From CAZWCX01 sp964632945 (GTDB taxonomy: Bacteria; Planctomycetota; MHYJ01; WSZJ01; CAZWCX01), in NCBI GenBank assembly GCA_964632945.1, contig CAZWCX010000113.1:1-23667 (forward strand): a DNA stretch of 23,667 nucleotides, written 5' to 3'. The notes under the pieces were generated by a model, which did not search any database, was not told the DNA's origin, and was given only the letters and a program-made list of their open reading frames with translations. The translations under genes and the position numbers were made by a program. Of this stretch, positions 1 to 6,767 are shown one piece after another (position 1 is the stretch's first letter; each line of letters opens with the position of its first letter).

Positions 1-1122
1 GCGTCCGCGCCCCCGCCGGCATCGCCGACCGTGCGGACCCCCACGCCGGTCCATCTCCCCCGGCCCGCGCCGCCTCCCCCCCTGGAGGCGCCGCCGCCGC
101 CGCGGCCCGCGCCCCCCCCGCCCCCGCCGATCACCAATCAGCGCCCGACGCCGGTGACCATCATGCCGCCGCCGTCCGTGGAACCGCCCGCGCCCCGCCC
201 GGCCGCGCCGCCGCCGCCTCCGGAGCGCGCCGCCGCGCCGCCCGCCGTCGAACCGCCCGCACGAACCGAGAAGGCCGCTCCCGCCGAGCCGCAGGAACGC
301 GGCGGCATCACCCTCTTGGACGAAGTCCTCTGGCGCAGTCGCCGGGGCGCCCTCCGCGTCGCCCGCGAGGAACGCCTGGGCCGGCTCTTCGTCGTTCGCC
401 TGCCCGCGTCCCAGGAGAACGACGCCCGCGAGCGCCTGACCGCCCGCGCCCGCCTCCTGGACCAGGCCCGCGGCGCGGGAATTCCCGTCATCCACGGGCT
501 CGCGCCCTCGCCCGAAGGGGGCGTCGGCCTGGCGATGCCGCGCTATCGCGGCCTCGATCTCCAGGCCGCCCGCGCCCGCGCCGCGGAGGCGCTCGATCTC
601 CCCTTCGTCGCCTTCGCCGACCGGGAATGGTGGCGGGTCGCCCACGACCTGCTCGGCGCGCTCGGCCGGACGCACGCGGCCGGCATCGTGCATGGCGGCA
701 TCCATCCCGCGCGCGTGCTGTGGGGCGCGGAAGACGGAATCGTCCTGCTCGGCTGGGGAGTGGCGGGCGAGAGCGGACAGACGATCGCCGATCGCATCGA
801 TCGCGCGCGCTACGAGACGACCGGAAAGCCGGGCGAGCCCGTGCTCGCCGTCCCCGCCGCGTGGCCGGGATGCCCCGGGTTCTCCGCCCCCGAATGGCTG
901 GACGGCTCCGCCCGCGCGTACGCCCCCGCCCAGGACGTGCACGCGGCCGCGGCCGCGCTCTGGGCCCTGTGGAGCGGAGCGCCCCCGGGCGCGGGGGCGG
1001 AGCGGGACGACCTTCCCGGCGGAATCGCCGGGGTCCTCCGCCGCGCCCTCGACCGCGATCCCGCGCGGCGGCCGGCCGACGCGCGCGCCCTCTGGCGCGC
1101 GCTCCTCCCCCACGCCCCCTGA
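1..1122 (+). CDS. Proline-rich Ser/Thr protein kinase-like protein, probable pseudokinase (5' truncated by window)
   Basis: The reading frame is open from base 1, so the gene probably starts upstream; the first in-frame start codon in the window is a GTG at 31. About 90 residues of Pro/Ala-rich linker are followed by a kinase-shaped domain from about base 300. The order of elements fits the kinase fold: an N-lobe, then 'GIVHGGIHPARVLWG' (about 681-726) where the catalytic loop should be, then 'FSAPEWL' resembling the APE region, and 'LDRDPARRPADARALWRAL' resembling subdomain XI. Key residues are missing: HRD reads HGG, the catalytic-loop Lys and Asn are absent, DFG is replaced by LLGWG, and the Val-Ala-x-Lys lysine reads 'FVVRLP'. 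It is therefore likely a non-catalytic scaffold or a highly divergent kinase. It sits 37 nt upstream of an FHA/sigma-54 activator, suggesting a shared phospho-signalling unit. The fold call is fairly sure; the lack of activity is inferred from motifs. Confidence 0.75.
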   Translation, partial: ASAPPPASPTVRTPTPVHLPRPAPPPPLEAPPPPRPAPPPPPPITNQRPTPVTIMPPPSVEPPAPRPAAPPPPPERAAAPPAVEPPARTEKAAPAEPQERGGITLLDEVLWRSRRGALRVAREERLGRLFVVRLPASQENDARERLTARARLLDQARGAGIPVIHGLAPSPEGGVGLAMPRYRGLDLQAARARAAEALDLPFVAFADREWWRVAHDLLGALGRTHAAGIVHGGIHPARVLWGAEDGIVLLGWGVAGESGQTIADRIDRARYETTGKPGEPVLAVPAAWPGCPGFSAPEWLDGSARAYAPAQDVHAAAAALWALWSGAPPGAGAERDDLPGGIAGVLRRALDRDPARRPADARALWRALLPHAP

Positions 1123-1159
1123 CGGTCCGCACGGCGGCCCGCCCGCCCAGGAGCGCCCC

Positions 1160-2476
1160 ATGCCGCGACTGATCCTCATCGAAGGCGCCAACCGCGGGGC
1201 CGTGTTCCAACTCGACGACCGGCCCGCCACCCTCGGGCGCGACCCGGCCTGCGAGGTTCACTTGATGGACGAACGCGTCTCGCGCGCGCATGCACGAGTC
1301 CGCCGCGACGGCGGGCTCTACGTGCTCGAGGACCTGAGCAGTCGCAACGGGACCTATGTCAACTCCATCCCGTGCGAATCCCGTCCCCTTTCCAGCGGCG
1401 ATGAGGTTCGCGTCGGCGACTCCGTCCTGCTCTTCCTCGAGGAAGGGGCCGGCGCGCGGCCCGCGTCCGGGGGCAGCAGCACGAAGTGGTTCACCAAGCA
1501 CGACAGCGATTCCGGCATTCCCCACTCCGGGATCGTCCGCCGGCTCGAGATCGTCGCCGAGAGCGACGAACTTAGGGACGCCCTGCGCTTCGTCGCCAAA
1601 GTCGCCCCCACCGACTCCACGGTGCTCATCACCGGGGAAAGCGGGACGGGGAAGGAGTTGATCGCGCAGGCAATCCACCAGAACAGCCCCCGGCGCGACG
1701 GCCCCCTCATCGCCATCAATTGCGCCGCCATCACCGGGACGCTGTTCGAGAGCGAGCTTTTCGGCCACGAGAAGGGGGCGTTCACCGACGCCATCGCCCG
1801 CAAGATCGGCCGCCTCGAGCTGGCGGACGCGGGAACGATCTTCCTCGACGAGATCGGAGAGCTCTCGCAGGAAACCCAGGCCAAGCTCCTGCGCGTCCTC
1901 GCCACCGGAGACTACCAGCGCGTCGGCGGGGCGGAGAACCTGAAGTGCAATGCGCGCGTCGTCTGCGCCACCAATCGCGACCTCAAGGCGGCGGTGAAGG
2001 CCGGTTCCTTCCGCGAGGACCTCTTCTACCGCATCGACGTCCTCCACGTGGACATCCCGCCGCTGCGGCAGCGGCGCAAGGACATCCGCCCGCTCGTCGA
2101 ATTCTTCTTCCGGCAATTCAAGGAGCAGACCGCCACGCCCCTGAAGATCATCGCGCCCGAGGCCATGGCCTGCCTCGAGAACTTCGCCTGGCCGGGCAAC
2201 ATCCGCCAGCTGCGCAACGTGGTCGAGCGGGTGGTGATGCTCGCGGAGCACGAGGTGCTCCGGCCCGAGGACCTGCCGCCCGAACTGCACGGGCTCGACA
2301 CGGCGGGAGGCGCCTCCTCCGACGTCGTGAGCCTCCGGGACCTGGAAAAGCGCCACATCTTGCGCGCCCTGCGCGCCACGGGGTGGAACAAGACCCGGGC
2401 GGCGCAGATTCTGGGAATCGACCGCAAGACGCTGTACGCGAAGATCGAGGAGTACGGGCTCAAGCAGGAAGAGTAG
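1160..2476 (+). CDS. FHA domain-containing sigma-54-dependent transcriptional activator
   Basis: A 438-residue bacterial enhancer-binding protein. An FHA domain spans residues about 5-92, with the phosphothreonine-binding signature LGRDP (R27), S41-R-A-H44 and SRNGTYVN (N63). A sigma-54 AAA+ domain follows at about 125-370, with Walker A GESGTGKE (159-166), Walker B TIFLDE (226-231) and a sensor motif FREDLFYRIDV. The C-terminal Fis-type HTH is at about 395-432 (KTRAAQILGIDRKTLYAKI). The ATG at 1160 is preceded by AGGAG at the right spacing. The FHA replaces a receiver domain, so input is expected to be Thr phosphorylation of a partner; the kinase-like gene just upstream is the obvious candidate, although it looks inactive. 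Oddity: the sigma-54-contacting loop reads GAFTDA (206-211) instead of GAFTGA. Its target promoter is unknown. Confidence 0.93.
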   Translation: MPRLILIEGANRGAVFQLDDRPATLGRDPACEVHLMDERVSRAHARVRRDGGLYVLEDLSSRNGTYVNSIPCESRPLSSGDEVRVGDSVLLFLEEGAGARPASGGSSTKWFTKHDSDSGIPHSGIVRRLEIVAESDELRDALRFVAKVAPTDSTVLITGESGTGKELIAQAIHQNSPRRDGPLIAINCAAITGTLFESELFGHEKGAFTDAIARKIGRLELADAGTIFLDEIGELSQETQAKLLRVLATGDYQRVGGAENLKCNARVVCATNRDLKAAVKAGSFREDLFYRIDVLHVDIPPLRQRRKDIRPLVEFFFRQFKEQTATPLKIIAPEAMACLENFAWPGNIRQLRNVVERVVMLAEHEVLRPEDLPPELHGLDTAGGASSDVVSLRDLEKRHILRALRATGWNKTRAAQILGIDRKTLYAKIEEYGLKQEE

Positions 2477-2540
2477 GGCCGCGCGGCCGGGGTGCGCGCG
2501 GGTGGGCCGGTCCGCGGCCGCCCCAGCCGGCGCCGCGTCC

Positions 2541-4607
2541 CTACCCCCCGGCGGCCGCCCCCGGCCCGGTCGACGGGCTCGGTGCGGCCCCCGCCACCCC
2601 CGCGGGCCCGTTCAGCCACCGATCCAGCAGCCGGACGAGGCCGATCGGGGCGAGCGCGAACGCCGCCGTCCCGAGGAGCACGAGGAGCGCTCCGGACCAG
2701 ACCAGCCCGGAGACCTGGCCGGCCAGGGCGTCGTCGAGCTTCAGGAGCAACGGTCGCAGCGCGGCGAAGCCGGTCGTGACCGCCTTGGCGGGGTCTTCGT
2801 CGAGCGCGCGGGTCAGCTCTTCGTCGGTCAGCAGGACGGCTCCGCGCAGGGCCTTCAATTCCGGCTTCTCGCGCAACGCGCGCAGGGTCGCCTGGCCGAG
2901 CACCTTGACGAGCCCGCGCTCCAGGGCGCCCGCGCCTTCGCGCTCCGCCATGAACTCGCCGATCTTGCGGTCGACCGTGCCGGCCAGCTTCTGGTCGAGC
3001 TCGATCTCCACGGTTTGCCCGCGCGCGGAAATCTCGTCCGCCTGCGCGGCGAGGTCGCCGACCTTCACATGCTGCTCGGCGGTGGCGAGCATCGTGATCG
3101 CGAGCTGGATCAGCGTCTTCTGCACCACGCGCTCGCCCAAGATCGCCTGCCGGACCCGGTATCCTCCCCCCAGGTAGGCCCCGCACCAGGCGCCGCCGCC
3201 CGCGCAGACGAGCACGAACCAGACCGCCACCGCCCAGCCCACCCAGCCGTACCAGGAAAAGCGGTTGCGCGTCCACCCGCGCGCGCGCAACCGCCAGAAC
3301 AGGAGGGCGCCGCCGCCGAAGCCGAGCACGCCGCCGATGCCCAGGCCGAGCAGGCACCAGCCGAGGATCGCGCCGACGAGCCGGGCCCAGGGGAGCCAGT
3401 TCTGCGAGAGGAACCGGAAGAAATTGTCCCACACGTCGCTCTTGTCGAGGGTCCACTCCGAGGCGTCGCCCGCGGGAAGCGCGGGGAGGTCGCTGTCCAG
3501 GGAGAAGCCCTCGGGCAACGGGCGCTCCCCCAGCGCCGCGCGCGCGACCTCGAGGGCCTGTGCTTCGGTCAGCAGGCCGGCGCGGACGAGGCCGCGCGCC
3601 TCCCCGAAGGCGTCCCGCGAGGCGGTCATCCCGGCGAAGCGGGGCGAGTCGGGCTTCGTCCCCGCGGTGACGATGCGGATGCTGATGTGCTTCACCCGTC
3701 CGGGGAGATCCCGCGCCAGCGCGGCGTAGATTTCCGGATCCTTTTCGCCGTCGTCGCCGAAGCAGAGCACCGGCAATCCCGGGAAGGCGTCGAGGATCGG
3801 GCGGATCTTACCCGCCTTGTAGCCCTCCTGGGCGAACAGCGGATCGGCGTTGGAGGCGAGGCCGAGATTCTTGAGCAGGATCGGGCCGGCCGGAAACCCA
3901 TGCAGGCGCAAGTAGTATTCGAGGCGGGGAAAGAGGTTGATCGGGCTGCCCGAGACGTAGAAGACCGGATTGCGCTGATCTCCCGTAGCGCCGGCGGCGA
4001 CCAACCGGTAGAGCGGGCCCTTGCCGGGTACGGGCGTGGCCGACTCCGCGTTCTTGAGGAACGTATTGGCCAGCAGCATGAGCTTGCGCGTGACTTCGGT
4101 CTGCACCACGGTGTCGTCGATGTCGCTGACGATCAGGGCGCGGGTCTCCGGGCCGAGGACGAACGCGCGTCCGGTGCCGATCCCGGCCGCGAGCAGGCCG
4201 GCGGGGTCCTCCGCGGCGACCTCGACGTCATGGCCGCCGGCGGCGAGCGGCGGATCCAGTGCCTCGAAGACGACGCGGAAGAGGCCCTCGTCGTCGGTTA
4301 GGGCCGCGCGCCGGTGGGCCCCGAGACGGACGGCGACCCGGGCCTGCGCCAGCTCGTCGCTCTCGAGCGCCGAGATGTTGTCGATCAGGTTTTCCAGCGC
4401 GCCCTTGCCCTTGCCCGAGACGTCGCCGGGTTCTCCCGACAGGACGCGGCCGGAGACCTCGACCCGGGCGGGGGTGCCCCAGCCGCCGTACACGTGGACG
4501 ACGACGCGGTCGTCGCCGGCGCGGGCCGGCGAGGCCAGGAGGGCGACCAGGGCCGCGGCGATCCAGACGGCGGGGACGGGGGACGGGCGACGGGGGGGAT
4601 GGCGCAT
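2541..4607 (-). CDS. App1-type phosphatidate phosphatase-like protein (DUF2183) with C-terminal membrane domain
   Basis: A 688-residue protein. The start at 4607 was chosen because AAGGAGG lies just upstream and a signal peptide follows (hydrophobic 13-27, cleavage near ARA-GDD). The App1 catalytic region shows the HAD-like motif SDIDDT (161-166; D162, D164), FYVSGSPINLFPRLEYYL (217-234) and FGDDGEKDPEIY (283-294). The N-terminal VYGGWGTPARVEVSGRVL is typical of the family. Yeast App1 is a Mg-dependent phosphatidate phosphatase. The exported location and the substrate here are inferences. After about residue 390 comes a roughly 300-residue extension that I do not recognise, with hydrophobic segments near 408-438, 455-478 and 638-662 separated by a charged, probably helical stretch. 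The gene is convergent with the FHA activator and divergent from the next gene. Confidence 0.88.
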   Translation of the reverse strand: MRHPPRRPSPVPAVWIAAALVALLASPARAGDDRVVVHVYGGWGTPARVEVSGRVLSGEPGDVSGKGKGALENLIDNISALESDELAQARVAVRLGAHRRAALTDDEGLFRVVFEALDPPLAAGGHDVEVAAEDPAGLLAAGIGTGRAFVLGPETRALIVSDIDDTVVQTEVTRKLMLLANTFLKNAESATPVPGKGPLYRLVAAGATGDQRNPVFYVSGSPINLFPRLEYYLRLHGFPAGPILLKNLGLASNADPLFAQEGYKAGKIRPILDAFPGLPVLCFGDDGEKDPEIYAALARDLPGRVKHISIRIVTAGTKPDSPRFAGMTASRDAFGEARGLVRAGLLTEAQALEVARAALGERPLPEGFSLDSDLPALPAGDASEWTLDKSDVWDNFFRFLSQNWLPWARLVGAILGWCLLGLGIGGVLGFGGGALLFWRLRARGWTRNRFSWYGWVGWAVAVWFVLVCAGGGAWCGAYLGGGYRVRQAILGERVVQKTLIQLAITMLATAEQHVKVGDLAAQADEISARGQTVEIELDQKLAGTVDRKIGEFMAEREGAGALERGLVKVLGQATLRALREKPELKALRGAVLLTDEELTRALDEDPAKAVTTGFAALRPLLLKLDDALAGQVSGLVWSGALLVLLGTAAFALAPIGLVRLLDRWLNGPAGVAGAAPSPSTGPGAAAGG

Positions 4608-4652
4608 CGGTCCTCCTTGGGCGGGCGCGGAAGGCGGTCGGGCCACCCGGAC

Positions 4653-4682
4653 AGGATAGCCCCGGCGCCGGGAAACTGCCAG
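4653..4682 (-). promoter_or_regulatory. Candidate sigma-70-type promoter of the App1-like gene
   Basis: On the minus strand, CTGGCA (4677-4682, 4/6 to TTGACA) lies 18 bp from TATCCT (4653-4658, 4/6 to TATAAT). This would give a leader of about 40 nt containing the AAGGAGG ribosome site. It is inferred from consensus only. Confidence 0.35.
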
Positions 4683-4697
4683 CGGAAGCGCGGGAGG

Positions 4698-4726
4698 CTG
4701 GCGAAGCCGGCCCCGAATGGTAGGAT
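4698..4726 (+). promoter_or_regulatory. Candidate extended -10 promoter for the coiled-coil membrane protein
   Basis: TAGGAT at 4721-4726 is preceded by TG at 4718-4719, giving an extended -10 pattern. A weak -35 (CTGGCG, 4698-4703) lies 17 bp upstream. It would yield a leader of about 55 nt ending in the AGAGGAGGT ribosome site of the gene at 4787. It shares the intergenic region with the divergent App1-like gene. Confidence 0.35.
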
Positions 4727-4786
4727 GTCCGGGCCCTGCGGCGACGGACGACGCCGTACGAGGGAGCGTGCAGAGGAGGTGGCGTC

Positions 4787-5542
4787 ATGGGGATTCCGGG
4801 AGCGGACGTGCCGATGGGTCGGCCGCGGGTGTTGGTTGCCGCCTGCGTCCTGGCCTGGATCCTCGGCGGGTTCGGGCTGATGTGCAACGCCTGCGGGCTG
4901 TTCGGCGCCGCGGGCAGCGGCATGATGGGCCAGATGATGGCCAGCCGGTTCGGGGGGGAGTTCACCGCCCAGTTCGACGCGCGGTTGCAGCAGATCGACG
5001 GACAGATCCGTGTCCGCGAGGAGAGCGGGGAGGGGAACGGGCAGGAGCTCGAGGAACTGAAGGCGGAGCGGGCGCGGATCGAGGCGGCGAAGGAACGAAT
5101 GAAGGAGGCGCAGCCGCGGTTCATGAACACCCAGGCATGGGTGAGCGGCCTGGACGGACTGTTCGGCCTCGGGATCGCCGTCCTGGCCCTGGCCGGCGGG
5201 CTTCTCGCCTTCCGCGGGATGGCCGCGGGACTCCGGTTGATCCTGGTCGCGGGCGGGCTCAAGATCGTCCTGGCGGCGGCGCATGCCCTCGTCTTCGTGA
5301 CCTACGTGGTGCCGGTGCAGATGGAGTTCATGGAGGCGGCGGGAAGCCTCTCCGGCCCCCCCGGAGGCGCCGGCGGCGCGGCGATGGCCCGCGTGCAGAC
5401 GATCCAGAAGGGGGGGATGATGATCTGGACGTTCGCGATGGCCGCGGCCCATATCGCGTATTGCGCGGTGATGGCGTATCTCGCCACCCGGCGGGAGGCG
5501 GCGGATTGGTGCCGCGCGCAGGAACCCGCCGAGCTCGGATGA
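4787..5542 (+). CDS. Membrane protein with internal coiled coil, function unknown
   Basis: A 251-residue protein with an excellent ribosome site (AGAGGAGGT, 7 nt before the ATG). Hydrophobic segments at about 14-38, 122-142, 148-176 and 209-233 predict four membrane spans. Between the first and second is a highly charged, Glu/Arg/Gln-rich stretch (about 61-108) that should form a helix or coiled coil. The first span carries a Cys pair (LMCNACG). I recognise no family. The gene stands alone: it is divergent from the App1-like gene and convergent with the RCK channel gene, so neighbours give no functional hint. Confidence 0.8.
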   Translation: MGIPGADVPMGRPRVLVAACVLAWILGGFGLMCNACGLFGAAGSGMMGQMMASRFGGEFTAQFDARLQQIDGQIRVREESGEGNGQELEELKAERARIEAAKERMKEAQPRFMNTQAWVSGLDGLFGLGIAVLALAGGLLAFRGMAAGLRLILVAGGLKIVLAAAHALVFVTYVVPVQMEFMEAAGSLSGPPGGAGGAAMARVQTIQKGGMMIWTFAMAAAHIAYCAVMAYLATRREAADWCRAQEPAELG

Positions 5543-5554
5543 TTCACGACCCGC

Positions 5555-5590
5555 TTCGCGGATCGCGAACCAGCCGGCCGCGCGGGCCGG
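5555..5590. terminator. Two adjacent inverted repeats between convergent genes (possible bidirectional terminator)
   Basis: TTCGCG-GAT-CGCGAA (5555-5569) is followed at once by CCGGCC-GCGCG-GGCCGG (5574-5590). Both have perfect 6-bp arms. They lie in the 57-bp gap between the converging genes that end at 5542 and 5600, where a bidirectional terminator is expected. No T-tract follows on either strand, so intrinsic termination is uncertain. Confidence 0.35.
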
Positions 5591-5599
5591 GACGGCGGG

Positions 5600-6625
5600 C
5601 TACGGCCGCATCCCGCACAGGGACTCCATCGCGCGCAGGCGGCCCTCGTCGCCGAGCACGACCAGCTTGTCGCCGGCGGCCAGGACGATATCCGGGCGCG
5701 GATGGAGATCCATGGCGGCCGCGTTCTTGTGCAGGACGATCGTGATGTCCACCGCGCCCTGCACGTCGGCGAGCGTGCGTCCGACGGCGGGCGCGCCCGC
5801 GGCCACGAGCAGGTCGGCGACGTGGAGGTGGATCCCGTCGAGCGAGAACGAGTGCAGGATCGAGCGGTGGGTGGCCGCGGCGGCGAAGGCGGGGGCGGAG
5901 GTGTGGGACGAGGAGATCGTCGGGATCTGGAAGTTCGTCGCGATCTTCTGCGCCAGGTCGGGGTTGAACATGCGCACGACCACCTGCGCCTTCGGGTTGG
6001 TCTCCCGCACGGTGAGCGCGATCTCCAGGTTCGCGAGGTCGTCGTCGGTGGCGCTGATCACCGCGCGCGCCTCGGCGACGTTGGCCTCGGTGAGGTTGCC
6101 CGCCTGACGCGCGTCGCCCAGGATCATGGGCACTCCGCGATCCAGGCACTCGCGCACGAAGACGCCGCCCGAATCCCGCTCCATGCCGACCACCTTGGTG
6201 CCCAGGCGCAGGAGCTCCTTGACGATGCAGAATCCGACCTTGCCCACGCCGCAGACGATGACGTGGTTGGTGTAGGAAGACGCGACCACGACGTTCCACT
6301 CCCGAAGCTGGTTGGTGCGGCTGATCAGCATGACCCCGAACGAGGCGATGCCTTCCGCGATCATCACGATCCCGACGATCGGGGTCGCGAACCAGAGGAG
6401 CCGGAGGTACCACTCGTCGGGGAACTCCAGCGTGTTCTCGAAGAAGGTCAGGGCGAAGACGGCGTAACAGGCGCGGAGGTAGTCGTCGGTGTGCCCCTTC
6501 TGCCAGATCAGGAAGCCGCCGCCGAAGACGAAGAGGATGAAAAGCAGGATCGGGGCGCGGAACTGCACCAGGATCGTCCGGACGTAACGGGCCCAGACGC
6601 GAGGACTGCGGGTGGCGCCGAGCAT
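5600..6625 (-). CDS. Two-TM ion-channel-like protein with TrkA-N/RCK regulatory domains
   Basis: A 341-residue protein with TM1 at about 23-42, a re-entrant-looking segment at 50-66, TM2 at 74-101, a Rossmann TrkA-N (RCK) domain at about 119-240 (HVIVCGVGKVG, G126-x-G128-xx-G131; acidic residue after beta-2 in GMERD) and an RCK_C-like tail at about 265-335. This is the layout of RCK-gated K+ channels of the MthK type. The pore loop (YAVFALTFFENTLEFPDEW) has no TVGYG-type filter, so the ion selectivity cannot be assumed. Start choice: the ATG at 6625 has GGAG seven bases upstream; an in-frame ATG at 6655 overlaps a predicted -10 hexamer and would not be transcribed. It is divergent from the regulator at 6768. 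Confidence 0.85.
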   Translation of the reverse strand: MLGATRSPRVWARYVRTILVQFRAPILLFILFVFGGGFLIWQKGHTDDYLRACYAVFALTFFENTLEFPDEWYLRLLWFATPIVGIVMIAEGIASFGVMLISRTNQLREWNVVVASSYTNHVIVCGVGKVGFCIVKELLRLGTKVVGMERDSGGVFVRECLDRGVPMILGDARQAGNLTEANVAEARAVISATDDDLANLEIALTVRETNPKAQVVVRMFNPDLAQKIATNFQIPTISSSHTSAPAFAAAATHRSILHSFSLDGIHLHVADLLVAAGAPAVGRTLADVQGAVDITIVLHKNAAAMDLHPRPDIVLAAGDKLVVLGDEGRLRAMESLCGMRP

Positions 6626-6653
6626 GCGGGGTCTCCAGGGCGGGGTCTCGAAC

Positions 6654-6682
6654 ATGCTACCCGCGCCGACCGGGAATGTCCA
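6654..6682 (-). promoter_or_regulatory. Candidate sigma-70-type promoter of the RCK channel gene
   Basis: On the minus strand, TGGACA (6677-6682, 5/6 to consensus) and TAGCAT (6654-6659, 4/6) are separated by 17 bp. Transcription would start near 6647, about 20 nt before the ATG at 6625 and its GGAG site. This argues against the alternative ATG at 6655, which lies inside the -10. Confidence 0.45.
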
Positions 6683-6730
6683 ACGGGCGATGGGGGCGGG
6701 CGCCCTCACGGGGCCGGCAGGGGCTTTTCG

Positions 6731-6759
6731 TTGCCTCCCCCGCCCGCGCGGGCGATAAT
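6731..6759 (+). promoter_or_regulatory. Candidate promoter with palindromic spacer, abutting the start codon of the sigma-54 activator
   Basis: TTGCCT (6731-6736) and GATAAT (6754-6759) are separated by exactly 17 bp. The ATG of the following gene begins 9 nt after the -10 and no Shine-Dalgarno sequence is present, so the transcript would be leaderless or nearly so. The spacer contains a perfect 14-bp palindrome at 6741-6754 (CGCCCGC/GCGGGCG), which could be an operator or chance GC symmetry. Confidence 0.45.
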
Positions 6760-6767
6760 CCGCGGCC

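Noticed and set aside
6626..6655. Longer version of the channel protein starting at the ATG at 6655
   Set aside because: That ATG overlaps a good -10 hexamer and has no ribosome site, whereas 6625 has GGAG at proper spacing.
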